Origin: Cricetomys ansorgei | Taxonomy: Eukaryota; Chordata; Mammalia; Rodentia; Nesomyidae | DNA: 64,000 nt | Direction of reading: 5' to 3' | Assembly (NCBI GenBank): GCA_026225945.1 | Contig: JAMJFZ010000181.1 | Coordinates: 1,116,001-1,180,000, forward strand | Shown here: in pieces, positions 24,296-35,995 of the stretch | Layout: each line of letters opens with the position of its first letter | Numbering within the stretch: the first letter of the stretch is position 1 | The notes under the pieces: generated by a model | Told to the model about the DNA's origin: nothing | Databases searched by the model: none | What the model saw: the letters and a program-made list of their open reading frames with translations, nothing else | Made by a program: the position numbers and the translations under genes

Positions 24296-24338
<43 letters not shown>
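24085..24338 (+). repeat. Imperfect GTGAGCACATGTATG satellite ending in (CA)n
   Basis: Variants of TGTGAGCACATGTATG and GAGCATCTGTGTATACCTAT recur several times, followed by a CA run (24299-24338). Confidence 0.8.
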
Positions 24339-24340
<2 letters not shown>

Positions 24341-24769
24341 GTGTGTGTACACCTACAGTTGTGTTCACATATATCATGTTCCACTATAAGGCAGTGAATG
24401 CTTACCATGCTTTTGGCAAGGTCATACACCAGGAAGATCATGTGACTTAGATTTTCTCCTAGAGAAAAAAGAATTTATCAGCGTAGTTGGGGTCCCAAGG
24501 AGACACTATCTGCTGCACTCAGCCATATGAACTTCCAGCCATAGCGCACTAGTTTTGTCATCACAGAACATTTTGGTCAACGAATTAAAACCTAGATCTA
24601 AGCTATAGAGAGCATTTCTAGATTACAGATGTGGCCTGGATGAGGGCTTGGTGAGGGTTTTCTTGTGTTCATGTCAGCTCCTCCCACCAATCTTCTATGA
24701 ACTCATTATACCCCTATGCATTGCTATCGTGGAGAGTATGAGCTGAGGTATCATTTGAGATTATTGAAT

Positions 24770-24888
24770 TATCTGAAGAGATGGCTCGGTGGTTTAGAGC
24801 ACCTGTTGCTCTTGCAGAGGACTTGGGTTCTATTCCTAGCACTCACATGGTGGCTCACATCCACATCTGCAGTTTCAGGCAATCTGAT
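24770..24888 (+). repeat. B3/B2 SINE, 5' half
   Basis: GAGATGGCTCGGTGGTTTAG followed by GAGGACTTGGGTTC is the tRNA-derived head of a B2-superfamily SINE. It is cut at 24888 by the solo LTR. Confidence 0.8.
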
Positions 24889-25465
24889 TGTGGGACCTTT
24901 GGGGCTGAAGAGCAGTCAAAGCGGCAGAAAGGCTCCTCACTCCTGCAAAGAGGGCTGGTAGGATGCTTTGCAAGCTCCTTCTCTCTCAGTCCTGGAGGGA
25001 ACCAAATTGTTCACAGGAGCTAAAAGGAAATAACCTGGCAAATGCTTGTCCACCCTGTGGCTGATTGGACCTCTCCCTCTGTCTTTGCAAAGACCATGAG
25101 GCCAGGTGCCCGCCCTGCCCCCATGCTAATCAGACTTCCCCACCTGGATTACTGGGACCCCGCCTTCTCTGGGGAAAGATATTTAAACAGGGTAAAGCCT
25201 TCCATTAAATGAGTTCGTGATCCATCAGATTCGTCTCCTGAGGCTTCTTTGCATCTTGCCCTCTATTTTCAGGCCGAGGGTAGTCAGAACCCTCAAGAAA
25301 TCAACTGAGACTCAGGATCCGGTCTCAGAGCGCTTCCCTGCCACTCAACTCTGGGCCAGCATGCTAGGGGTGACCCAGCCTCCGTGGCAGATCTGTGGTT
25401 GGTGTGCGGACCCAGGGCGGTGGCCGGGGGCAGGGGGGGGGGGACGACACACGACAACACCAACA
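24889..25465 (+). mobile_element. Solo LTR inserted inside a B3 SINE
   Basis: Sequence from TGTGGGACCTTTGGGG to ACACCAACA breaks a B3 SINE whose halves lie on either side. The flanks TCTGAT and TCCAAT look like a decayed 6-bp duplication. A TATTTAAA box is at about 25180 and ATTAAA at 25204. A G run lies near 25431. Family not identified; the 3' boundary is the less certain end. Confidence 0.6.
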
Positions 25466-25566
25466 TCCAATGACCTCTTCTTGGGCACCAGGCATGCACA
25501 TGGTACATGTATGTGAACGAAGACAAACTATACATACACATAAAACAAAATAAATAAACCTTTAAA
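25466..25566 (+). repeat. B3/B2 SINE, 3' half
   Basis: TGACCTCTTCTTGGGCACCA and the A-rich AAAATAAATAAACC tail continue the SINE interrupted at 24888. Confidence 0.8.
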
Positions 25567-26329
25567 AAAAGAATTATTAATCAATTATTATCAAGAATTA
25601 TTATCAAATGTGGGGTAAGGATAAGACAAATATTACAAACCACTACTTAAGATTCATTTGAAAGCATTGCTTTAATGCTTTCTCTTGCTCAAATGAACCA
25701 GTGTCCAAATTCATTAGTCCATTGATTGTAACCAAATGTGATCTGAATTTTTCCATCCTTATTTTGTAGTCTTCTCTACATGGTAGCTCTATTCCAACAA
25801 AATTGATCTGGTTGTGTTACATAATAATCTCTGTGAAACACTTTTACCTTATTTTTGGCTTCTGTTGACCCTTACCTCATGTGGTCCACCAATCATTATA
25901 ATGTGCTTTTCTTTCCTATATTAATTAGCTTTATTTCAATTTAAGTATGATAAGGTCAGCAGACTAAAAGAAGACTGCCACTGGAAAGCTAGTTTATAGA
26001 TCATAATTCCTCAAATGCATCAGGGTGTGTGAGTAAGACAAGAGGCAAAGGAGAGAACCTATATGCGATTAGCCTTTGATAAGATTGTTGTGGGAAGGAG
26101 CCAGTGAGGCTGAGTAAGCAGACTTGGGATTGGCTAGCCTGAATAGTTTCAGTCAGTTCTATAGGGTATAAAGGATGTATCATGGTGTCTAGTACCTGGT
26201 TCCAAAATGATTCATCCCAGGGCAGGTGGCTAGCAGCATGGAGTTTAAAAACACAACAAAAGAGATCCCTCTAGCACCAACAAGATATCAGATGTCAAAC
26301 CATCAGAAAGCAGAATAACCTATAACCCA
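25567..26329. other. Unique AT-rich sequence, no gene seen
   Basis: No exon, RNA gene or repeat recognised. Confidence 0.5.
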
Positions 26330-26425
26330 AAGCTTGTGTGGTAGACCAGGAGGATCACGAGTTTAATATCATCCTTCGCAACATATCAAATTTGAGGATA
26401 GCTTGAGCTACATGAGAACTCATTT
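26330..26425 (+). repeat. B4/B1 fragment
   Basis: ACCAGGAGGATCACGAGTTT and TAGCTTGAGCTACATGAGAA are the B1-like half of B4. Confidence 0.65.
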
Positions 26426-26430
26426 TCATA

Positions 26431-26985
26431 GATGCAAACCCTGCCAGACCTCAGCAAAGGGAACCATCTGTCATGGCAAGAGCCATACTGGACAGTGGAA
26501 CTGAGCATCTCATCTCAGGTGTTTTGATTGAAACAGAAGCTTCTCAGGTTTTCTATTGATGCAAAAAACTCTGCCCCCTCATCCAAAGGCCTATTTGCAT
26601 AATGAAAGAACCTTAGCCTAGTCTTATCTCACCACAACCCTTTAGCAGCCAAGCTTTGTCACCTTTATGGTGGGGGAACTCAAGGCCTAAGGGAAGTGCT
26701 CTCTCCTTGTTACCAGAGACTGTGGGAGAGAGAGTTACAAGAATCCCTCCACAGCAACTTTTCTCTTCCACAACGGCTCTGCCAGAGCAATGAGCAGGTG
26801 CAGATTATGAAAACACAACCATTTTTATGGCAGATTTACATAAAGCCAACACCTGTAGATAATACAAACTGCCAAGGCTTAGGCAGCCCTTCCCCTAACA
26901 ATGTATAAAAGAGTTATTATAGACATAAGCAGAAATAAACTTCTCCAATGCTAATGTCTCTGCCTCTTGACTGCCAGGCCAGCTT
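26431..26985 (+). mobile_element. LTR-like repeat, copy B (longer)
   Basis: It has the same ends as the copy at 7.1 kb, with about 260 extra central bases. Near the 3' end GTATAAAAGAGTTATT is followed by GCAGAAATAAACTTCTCC, a typical LTR TATA and polyadenylation pair. Family not identified. Confidence 0.6.
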
Positions 26986-27125
26986 CAGGCTTCTCTTACC
27001 ATACCTTCCTCACCATGATGGACTCTATCCCTTTGGAACTGTAAACCAAAATAAACTCATTCTTCCCTGTGTTGCTTTTGGTCAGTTTTGTCTGTTGCAA
27101 AGCTGAAACTATAACACAATGTAAC
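26986..27125 (+). mobile_element. MaLR/ORR1-type LTR 3' end
   Basis: CACCATGATGGACTCTATCC, CTGTAAACCAAAATAAACTC and TTGCTTTTGGTCAG form the conserved 3' end of rodent ERVL-MaLR LTRs, with the AATAAA signal included. Confidence 0.7.
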
Positions 27126-27404
27126 ACAGTAGCAAGTATCTAATTCCAGGGCTACTGCAGCAAGATGGGAGGGGGAAACAGGCATGGAAATAATAGTGAC
27201 TCGGATATATTGAAAGAAGAATTAGAGAGAGCTGCCCTATGAAACAGTGAGAACCTGTGATTACAGCATCCTGCACTGGATGACAGGTGGGGCTGTCACT
27301 TGGTTTGAAGGGCCAAATTGCAAATAAGCAAACAATTTGTAGATTTTGGTAAAACAGAGGCCGATTTAGCAGGTCCAAGATGAGTCTTGAATGACTATAT
27401 TTCA

Positions 27405-27665
27405 AGCAAGCTGGTTATGCAGGTCCCCAACTGCACTGTGACTTGCAAGGAAATGGATGACCTCTGAAGCCGCTTTCAACCTGACCACTTCTTTGATTTT
27501 ATTACCTATCATGCTGAAAAGGGGGAGAGTGTCAAAATCTGCATTCAGTATCAGCTCCAGCAGTTCTGCTTGTCCTTCCTTGAGAAACTGAATTCTAACC
27601 ATGCTAAACTATGCAAAGAAGATTGCATACAGACCCTTCCCATGAAGTCACCTCACCACACACTG
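27405..27665 (+). other. Protein-like unassigned segment
   Basis: The plus strand around 27466-27650 is open and reads RFQPDHFFDFITYHAEKGES, then QYQLQQFCLSFLEKLNSNHA. An in-frame stop precedes it after KEMDDL. The minus strand is also open for 66 codons. The composition looks coding, so it may be a decayed retrocopy or lost exon. I recognise no family. Confidence 0.3.
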
Positions 27666-27864
27666 GTTTCATCCGAGCAAAAAGAAAACAAGTCAAGGTC
27701 AGGACAGGTTAGAACTAGACGAAGCTAAAAAGGGAAAGGGAGACCTGGATTCTCTAGAAAGGTACAAAAGGCAGAATTCTAGGCCTTAGTAAGGCCTTAA
27801 AAATATAGCTTCACTTGCTGATAGAACATAAAATTAAATTTCACCTCATTATACAAAATGAGAT

Positions 27865-28003
27865 TTTAAAAATCTCATGTGTGGAGGTCAGAAGACAATT
27901 TTCAGAAGTCTGTTCCCTACTTCCACAGTATATTCCTGGGATTGAACTCGGGTCTTTAGATTTTCAGCTAAACACTTGCAGCCACTGAGCAATCTCACTG
28001 GCC
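27865..28003 (-). repeat. B3 SINE
   Basis: TGGAGGTCAGAAGACAATTT and GCCACTGAGCAATCTCACTG, inverted. Confidence 0.8.
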
Positions 28004-28318
28004 CTGCATTATGAAATTCTTATGAAGCTGTATATAAAAAACTCCTCAAATCATGATCTTCCTTGTGGCTCCTTTTGGACTTTGAAGGTATGATCATGTC
28101 AACAATATTTCATTTAGAACCATTAAACATAAACTTTCATTTGGAAGGAGTTTTATTATGTCTTTTTATATGCTTTTAAGTCTTTGAATCATGGCTTTTA
28201 TAAAATTAGGTAAAATAGTTTTGCTTAAATTTTCATTTAACCACTCATTCTAGAACTTACATGTTGCTTTTTTATCTATTAGCATATCTTAATTTTACAA
28301 ACTAACAGGTCTTCTTGC

Positions 28319-28321
<3 letters not shown>

Positions 28322-28353
<32 letters not shown>

Positions 28354-28365
28354 ATGCGTGCGGGC

Positions 28366-28411
<46 letters not shown>
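28322..28411 (+). repeat. Two (GT)n tracts
   Basis: GT runs at 28322-28352 and 28370-28410 flank a GCATGCGTGCGGGCTTC spacer. Confidence 0.95.
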
Positions 28412-28412
<1 letters not shown>

Positions 28413-28957
28413 GTTCTCAAGAGGCCTGAGAGTGAGGAACTTAGGGGAAGGATGCTGGAGACCAGAAGTCTCTTCATATGAAAGTTGAGGAGGGATGACT
28501 CTAACATAAACCAGGGCAGGGCTGGACAGTTTCAAGATCAAACAATGGTGTCTAAGAATGAGAATTGTCCCTGATATTTCTGTTTACAAGAAGTTCACTT
28601 CTGGTGGGATGATGGAATTTGAAAATGGAAGATAGACTTTGGGATCACAAGTTCATTACTTTTGTTTTGCAAACGAGTAAACCTGGATTCAGAACACTAG
28701 GCGATTTGTTGCTGAATGCTTGGGATATTAGTGGCCCAGTGAGGTCTCTGGTCTCTCTTTCCAGTCCTGGGCTATTTCAACAACATCATATGAGTACATT
28801 TTAGATAATTAATAATGCCATCGCTGAGATTAAATACTGTAATTCAATATTTTCTGTGAATTTTAGAGAAGAGATGTGACTAATATTTTTATCTGTTCAA
28901 AAAAAGACTTTATAGAGGAATAAAGTTTTGATTTGTTCATGAAAAGTTGAGTAACAA
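28412..28957. other. Unique sequence, no gene seen
   Basis: Short frames without domain-like content. Confidence 0.5.
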
Positions 28958-29195
28958 GCTGGAGAGATGCTTTAGAGAAGTTTAGATGGTTTAGAGAAGT
29001 CTTTGCTCTTGAAGAAGACCCTAATTTGATTCCCAGAGCACACATGGTGGCTCATAATCATCCTTAACTCCAGTTACAAGAACTCAGATGTCCCTTTCTG
29101 GCCATGTGGGCACCAGGCATGTACGAAGCACATATATACATTCCAGCAAGACATGCATATACAGTAAGTGAAACAAAATAGACAAGTCTTAAAAG
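28958..29195 (+). repeat. B3/B2 SINE
   Basis: GCTGGAGAGATGCTTTAGAG head and GTGGGCACCAGGCATGTACG block. The head carries a short internal duplication (TTTAGAGAAG twice). Confidence 0.8.
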
Positions 29196-29901
29196 AGTCT
29201 TTTTAAGTTGGGTTAAAAACAAAGTACCTTAGGGTCTAAATGTGTCTAACTTACCTAAAGCAGCTGGTAACTGAAGATATTAGCTAGCTAAGGATATTGA
29301 GCAATGAAATGCGGTGAAATATTGGGTGAGCTTTAGTAAAACCGGATAGAGACTTGAACTTGATATGATAAAAGTAGATGGCCGGAATTATTTGTGGGCT
29401 AGGAACCAGCTCAAACCACGCTCCACTGTCCCAACTTGGATTTCAGAAACATAATATGGATAGCTTGAAATTGGCTATGGTTGGAGTATTTATTCCATGA
29501 GATCAGCAAATTCTAAGAAGAGATTTTTTTTTTCCTTCCTGGAGAGCCACGGCATACCCAGATAAAGTGAAATTCCATATTTCTTTAATAACTAAACCAG
29601 TGCATTCAGGGAGAGGGTGTATTGAGGAGAGGATTGGTGCCATGGTAACCCCTCCCACCCAGGCTATTGAGAAGCTGTAGGGCACAGTCTTCATTAAAGC
29701 TTGTCTCCACAATTTTGGCTATAGAAGCAAACTTTAACTGTAGGTTCTGCCAGTATAGGATTGTATGGTCTTGAGAAAATGTCATATTCTTTCCCTTCCA
29801 TTTTCTCCTCTAAAAATTGAAGAAGACAAAATTGTCTTGACTAGGACTTTGTGGGCCTAACAAAAGGTGAAGTGTAGTATTTTGTTTTAAACACAGCCAT
29901 T
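29196..29901. other. Unique sequence, no gene seen
   Basis: No repeat or exon recognised. Confidence 0.5.
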
Positions 29902-30100
29902 AAGGTTGGATGTGGCAGCACATACTTGTAATCCCAGCACTCAGGAGGCTGTCTCGAAATGAAGGCTAACCTGAGCTGCATAATGAGTTCCAGGCCCGGC
30001 ATCCAGCTATATGGCTAATTCTAAGCCAATCTGGGCTACAGAGTAAGTTCTGGGTCGTTTCTAAGGTTACAAAGTTACACCATGTCTCAAAACTATTAAA
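29902..30100 (+). repeat. B4/B1-related SINE
   Basis: TTGTAATCCCAGCACTCAGG and TCTGGGCTACAGAGTAAGTT are B1 blocks, with an insertion between halves. Confidence 0.75.
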
Positions 30101-30359
30101 AAGATGTTGATTCTCTTTTTCCTGGGACACTCTTGAGAACAAAGGGAGGGTCCATGATTAAGTGTACCAGAGCGACAGACACCAATTTGATTGTCTTGGG
30201 CAAGCGAGAAGCATGCTTACTTTATTCTTAGTATTTTCTGAACACTAGATGGGTTCTGGTATTGTTGTAGTTTTACGGTTCAGAGCAGTGCTTTTCAAAT
30301 TCTTTCCTTCAAAAATCAGATATGACTTTAAAATATTTATTTTTAGTTAGCAAATAAAA

Positions 30360-31100
30360 CATTATGTTTGAGTACGGCATTTTCAAACAAAAATTGTTTT
30401 CGTTGCCTCTCTCCCCGCTTCTCCCCCACCCCCATCTTCCCCCCTCAACAGCTTCATGTCACATTCATGTCGCACGCGCCCCATTGCTCGCTTTCTGTGA
30501 CACCACCGTTAGTCTCTTCTCTCGTTTCACAGTCTGTATCCTTGTACTCTGGCAGCCAATTGTACACAGACAAAACTTTAGAAGTTAGAATCCTTATGAG
30601 AGAGAAAGTGAGGTGTTTGTCTTTCGGAGTCTGGGTCACCTCACTTAGTGCTTTCCAGATCTATTCATTTTCATGTAAATTTCAGGGTTTTTTTGTTTGT
30701 AGCTCGATAAGATTCCATTGTGTGTGCATCTGCCGGGTTTTCATCATCCATTCATCTGCTGATGGGATCCTACCAATTGCTTCTCTGTTGTGAATAGAGC
30801 AACATTAAATGGATGTTCAAATATCCTGTGGGAAGATATAGTCCTTTGCATATATGTCTAAGAGTGGTGTATTTGGGCTATCTGGTAGTTTTATTTCTAA
30901 TATTTTGAGATGCCACCACTCTGGTTCCCTTAATAGCTGAACTATTTCATACTCTCACTAACAATGAATAAAGGTTCCTCTTCTACCACATCTTTGCTAA
31001 CATTCAACTTTCAGTTATCTCTGATTTGGGTGAAATAGTATCTCCAAGTTGTTTTCATCTGAATTTCTCTGATGGTTATGGGTGTTGAACATTTAGATGC
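30360..31100 (-). mobile_element. L1 fragment (ORF2 3' end and 3' region), first part
   Basis: The text runs in the inverted sense of L1: ATTCCATTGTGTGTGCATCT, CCATTCATCTGCTGATGGG and GATGGTTATGGGTGTTGAAC. The order matches ORF2 through the 3' UTR on the minus strand. Stops disrupt every frame. Confidence 0.8.
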
Positions 31101-31758
31101 TGTGACGGTTAATTTTGACTCTCAACTTCACGGTGTTTAGACTCGTCATGAAAACAAATCTCCAGGCATGTCTATGATTGGGTTGGGGTAGAGAGACCCA
31201 TCTTTACTATGGGTGGCACCATTCCACGGTCTGAGGCTCTGGAATGAATAAAAAGAAGAAAACAAGTTGAACATGAGCGTTCATCACGCCCTGCCACCTA
31301 ACTGTGGACACCAAGAGGCCATCACCGTCTCTTCCTGCTGCTTATCTTCCACGCCAAGGTGGACTGTGTCCTCTGGAAGTGTCACTAAAATAAACCCATT
31401 TTTCCTTCAGTTGTTTTTCTCAGGTACTTTTTGTTGTTAAGTTTTCTTTTTCTTCTTTTTTCCGTATGTGTATTCATGCATGGTGTGTGGGTGTGTGTGC
31501 GTATGTGAGCATGTGTGTACATGTGTGGCTTCTTACTGAACCTGGAGACGGGCTGGCAGTGGGCAAAGCCCCAGAGATCCTCCTGTCTCCACTTCCCATG
31601 GTGATGCCATTACAAGCATGTGCAGCTATGCGTGTTGTGGGTGCTGTGGATTCAAACTCAGGACCTTACGCTTGTGCAGCAAGTGCTTTTACTCACTGAA
31701 CCACCTTCTCAGCATCCTTGACAGTGATTTTGTCACAGCAATGAGACAAGCTAATACA
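31101..31758 (+). mobile_element. ERVL-type LTR nested in L1 and itself split by a SINE
   Basis: It opens TGTGACGGTTAATTTTGACT, carries CACTAAAATAAACCC with AATAAA near 31390, and ends GTCACAGCAATGAGACAAGC then TAATACA. L1 sequence flanks it, and a B3-like SINE (31440-31718) separates its last 40 bases. Confidence 0.65.
31440..31718 (-). repeat. B3/B2-type SINE inside the ERVL-type LTR
   Basis: The stretch ends in TTCAAACTCAGGACCTTACG and CTCACTGAACCACCTTCTC, the inverted tRNA-like head of a B2-superfamily SINE. A T-rich inverted tail lies at 31440-31460. Confidence 0.65.
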
Positions 31759-32650
31759 AATATTTATTGGCCATTCTCATTTCTTCTTTTCGGAGCTGTC
31801 TGTTTTATTAGCCCATTTATTGATTGGCAGTATTTTTACTTTTAATTTTTGCAGTTCTTTTATATTCTAGATGTTAGTTCCCTATCTGAACATAGCCAGC
31901 AAAGTTTCTTTCCATTCCGTAGGCTGTCTGTTCGCTCTACTGATAGCTATTTTTCCTGCGCAAAGCCTTTTAAGTTTCGTATAGTCCCATGTGTTCATTC
32001 TTGGGGCTCTTTCCTGTGCTATTAGAGTCCCATTCCGAAAGTTCTTGCCCATATCTCTGTCTTGAAATCACTTCTTATGTTTTTTTCTGTAACAGTTTCA
32101 ACACTTTAGCTTTCCAGTTGAGGTATTTGATCCGTATTATATTGGTTTCTGTGCAGGGTGAGGAATATGGATCTAATTTCACTCTTTCTCAGATGTTTAT
32201 CAAGCTTGCCAACATCACTTGTTGAACAGGCTGTCTGTTTTCTGCTGTCTGCTTTTGGTGGTTTTGTAGAAAATTAAGTGACCATAGCTGTGTGTGTAGA
32301 TTCATTTCTGGGTCCTCTATTCTCCTCCATTGAGTTACATGTCTGTTTTTGTGCCAGTGCCTTCCTGTCTTTGCCACTTTGGCTTTGTAATATTATTCAA
32401 ATTCAGATATTATGATTTTCCCCAGCAGTGTTGATTTCTGCTTAGGATTGTTTTGGCTATGTGTGTTTTTTTGTGTGTGTGTGTTTCTGTCTCAATTTTT
32501 TAAAAAACTGTTTTGTGAAGAATGTCATTAGTATTTTGATGAGAGTTGCTTCAAACCTGAGATCACTTTTGGTAATAGAGCCATTTCCCAATATTAACTC
32601 TGACAGCCCGTGAGCACACAAGGCCCTTCTGCTTTATATTATGTTCTTTA
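31759..32650 (-). mobile_element. Same L1, second part (ORF2)
   Basis: It resumes exactly where the LTR left off: TTTATTGGCCATTCTCATTT, TAGGCTGTCTGTTCGCTCTA and TAGTCCCATGTGTTCATTCT are inverted L1 ORF2 blocks in correct order. No intact reverse transcriptase frame remains. Confidence 0.82.
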
Positions 32651-33059
32651 CTTTCTTTTTTCAGTTAGACATCTGATATTGGAAGTTTTTGATTTATAGA
32701 AGCTTTGAGCAGATAGTTCACATATGCTGTAATATTTATACAATACATAGAATCTCCTATTAATATCTTGTACCAGTACAATGTGTTTATTATAATTAAC
32801 AAGCAAATGTTGATCTATTATTATTAACCAAAGCCTACTCACTGTCTACACTGTGCAGGTCTGTAGATACACAATGTCTGCCACCACCATTAGAAACTCT
32901 TCAGACAGAATAATTTCTTCTCTTAATCATCTCCTGCGTCTCACCTGTTCATCCCTCTCTGTCCCCAACCCCATGACATCACAGATCTGGCTATTTCTTT
33001 GTCCTCTAGAATGTGCTTTTCCCAAAGTGTCATGTATAATCCTATAACATGTAGACTTT

Positions 33060-33480
33060 TCTACTGGCATCTGTAACTTAGCAGGGCTCATGGAAGTTCT
33101 AGCCATGGATTTTTATGGCTCAATGGCTCATTTCTTTTTATTGCTGAATAATATCTCACTGTGTGAATGAATGTACCATGGTTTGTTTATTTTTTTCACT
33201 CATCAAAGAATATCTTCAGTGCTTCCAGTTCAGGGCAATGATCTGCTATAAACACTCATATGCAGGTTTTTAATGTTGATCTAAGTTTTCAGGATAATTG
33301 GACAAAGACCTAGGAAGGTGGTTTGTGGACATTATGATAAGAATGTGGTTAAGCTTTGTCAAAAAATTTGCAAATTGCCTTTCAAAGTGGCAGAAATTGT
33401 GCATCTACAGCCATTTGGCAGCGTCACCAGCAGGGAATAAGTGTTCTTGCTACTCCGTATCCATGTCAACATTTGATACT
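33060..33480 (-). mobile_element. Old L1M-type 3' fragment
   Basis: TTGCTGAATAATATCTCACTG followed by a CCATGG-containing block and CAAATTGCCTTTCAAAGTGG are inverted L1 3' sequences. It is well diverged. Confidence 0.65.
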
Positions 33481-33828
33481 GGCAGGTTTGGTTTGGTTTG
33501 GCTCAATCTTTTTGTCTCTGTAAGATTGTTTGTACTTCATGTAGGCCTCAATGTGCAGCTAGACATTCCTCATCCTGTGAGTCACCTGGAGCGTGTGTTG
33601 TGGCAGCCGCATCGCTGCCTACTGTAAGTCCCCTAAAGTGTAGCCATCCTGATTAATCGAGAGACTGTCATAAATACCAACAAAGTGTAATGATGCTGTG
33701 ATTGTCTCAGGTAACACACAGGGTTACGTAAAATAGTATTTTACACAAAACATTATTTTGAAATATATTTTCTTTGAAACTAGGAAGCAAACAGCCTCTT
33801 ACGTCTCATTAAAATTTTGCAAAATGAT

Positions 33829-33985
33829 AACCCGGCAACGGTGCCACACCCCTTTAACCCCAGCACCCAGGAGGCAGAGCCAGGCAGATCTCTGTGAGTT
33901 CGAGGCCAGCCAGCCCTACACAGTGAGTTTCAGGACAGCCAGAGTTACAACAGAGAAACCCTGTCTCAAGAGAAAACCAAACATA
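33829..33985 (+). repeat. B1 SINE
   Basis: CAGGCAGATCTCTGTGAGTT and CAGAGAAACCCTGTCTCAAG are sense B1 blocks. It is one of the better preserved SINEs here. Confidence 0.92.
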
Positions 33986-34149
33986 ATGTTATTTTACAAA
34001 ATGTTTCAGTATAGAAATAAAAAAAAAATAAAAGAACAGGAGAGGCACGCTGTAATTTATCCAGTTCTTTGGTTTTGTTGGTTTGATATTTTATCAGCAT
34101 TGCTGTTGTAGAGCAGTATAGCTAACTGCCTTCCATGTCAAAGTCTTTG

Positions 34150-34275
34150 ATTAGAAGGCAATCTGGGGGTTGGAGAGATGACGTAACAGTTATGAGAATC
34201 ATGAATTCAATCTCAGCACAAACATCAGGCAGCTCACAACTGTGATCTGATGTTTCTGGTCTCTGCAGGCACCTG
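34150..34275 (+). repeat. B3/B2 SINE
   Basis: GGGTTGGAGAGATGACGTAA and TGGTCTCTGCAGGCACCTGC. The 3' part has expanded into the minisatellite that follows. Confidence 0.75.
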
Positions 34276-34595
34276 CTCTCACAGACACACACCCACCCAC
34301 AGACACACCCACTCACAGACACACCCACCCACAGACACACACACATCCACAGACACACACACCCACAGACACACGTACACCCACACACACACACAGATAC
34401 ACCCATCCACAGACACACCCACACCCACAGACACACCCACCCACAGACACACACACACAGACACACACACACAGACACACCCACTCACAGACACACCCAC
34501 ACACACAGACACACTCACTCACAGACACACACCCACTCACAGACACACACCCACTCACAGACACACACCCACTCACAGAAACATTCACTCACAGA
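34276..34595 (+). repeat. CACAGACACACCCAC minisatellite
   Basis: A roughly 12-18 bp unit with CACAGACACAC core is repeated more than 15 times. Long frames on both strands (His/Thr-rich and Cys/Val-rich) are products of this repeat. Confidence 0.92.
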
Positions 34596-34599
34596 CACA

Positions 34600-35449
34600 T
34601 GGATATGCATGTCAATATTTAATTGAAAATAAAAGCACAATCTTTAAAAGAAAAAAGGAGTCTAAAATTTCTCTAATTTGGCATCTGTGTTAAGTTAAAA
34701 ATAATTTTTATTTCATGACTAACATGTAACTTACAGTCTTATTAGGACATTAAAGTTAAAGATCTGCTTGAGTCCACCAGTGATTCTGGCCTCTCCCCTC
34801 ATCCTGTAGAAAACTACCAGCAAGCCTGGCTCATATCTTTCCAGATCATCTAGAGCTTTTCATTTATTTTTCTTTTATTTTGTATTAACCACCATTTATG
34901 TGCATGGTGTGTTCCAAGCAGGAGATAGAAGAAAGTGAGAACAAAATATGAAATTTTGTATTTAAGACCAAATTTCTTACCTCATAACCTTAAAACATAT
35001 CAGGTTTTTCTGTTAGTCTCTCCTCCCCCCCATTTCCAAAACCCCTTTTCTCACATGGCCCACATTTGAAACTTCGATGTCACCCATGACTCTTTCTTAC
35101 TGTTTATAAGTAATTTTTACTCAGGAATGCTTTCTGGTTTGTTTATACCACTGTATACTTGGAGCAAATGAGGAAAAGACAGAACAATATCCTGCCAAAT
35201 CTAACTGTTGTATCTGGGCACCAGACTGTGTATTTTAGCTTTGTTTTATTCAACTTGGCTTTCTGAGCTTCAGGGATGAGAAAGGGTTGAAGGTTGTTAA
35301 TCTCTAATGGTCAGTGATTTAATCAACCAATCCAGGCGGTAAAGCCCCACTGAATTCCCAAAGGGCAGGGCTCCAAGAGCTTGTGGAAGTCTGAACCTGT
35401 GACACAGCCAGAGAGAGCATGGAGACTCCACACCCACAGAGACTCACTG
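34600..35449. other. Unique sequence, no gene seen
   Basis: AT-rich, with no repeat or exon recognised. Confidence 0.45.
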
Positions 35450-35570
35450 CTTTCGTTACTTATTGTGGCTGTGATAAAATACCATAACCAAGGACAACTT
35501 ACAGAAGAGTGTATTTTGGTTTATAGTTCCAGAGGGGTAATCCACAATGGCAGAGAGGCACGGTGGCAAA
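35450..35570 (-). mobile_element. Partial MaLR LTR
   Basis: GTTACTTATTGTGGCTGTGA followed by ACCATAACCAAGGACAACTT is the inverted 3' end of a rodent MaLR LTR. The rest is missing. Confidence 0.6.
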
Positions 35571-35642
35571 CGTCTGTTTTTCTCCTGTGGTTATTGTTTG
35601 GGTTAAAGATTATTAAAAATAAATAAATAAATAAAATAAAAT

Positions 35643-35934
35643 TTTGGGGCTGACGAGCTGGCTTAGTCAGTAAATATCATGCTGTATAAAGTATGAAAAC
35701 CTCAGTTCAGAACTTTAGCATCCACAGAGCAAAGCAAGCACGGTGCTGTGTACTGTAATCCAGGCTCTGTGCTTGAAGAGACAGAGCATCCTTGCAGCTT
35801 GCTGGGCAGATGGTCCAGCTGAGTCATCAAGCTCCAGGCTGAGGGAGAGGCCCTGTCCCCAAACCTAAGGAGAAAGGATTGAGGCTTGGCTTCTGGCCTC
35901 TGCATGCATGTACACCTGCATACACATGAGCGAA

Positions 35935-35978
<44 letters not shown>

Positions 35979-35995
35979 ACGCACACACTTGATCT
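35643..35995 (+). repeat. B2-superfamily SINE with (CA)n
   Basis: GGGGCTGACGAGCTGGCTTA head and CTTCTGGCCTCTGCATGCAT block, with a CA/CG run at 35938-35989. Confidence 0.65.

Noticed and set aside
34122..34693. Several 80-147-codon frames rich in His/Thr or Cys/Val
   Set aside because: They are translations of the CACAGACACACCCAC minisatellite.
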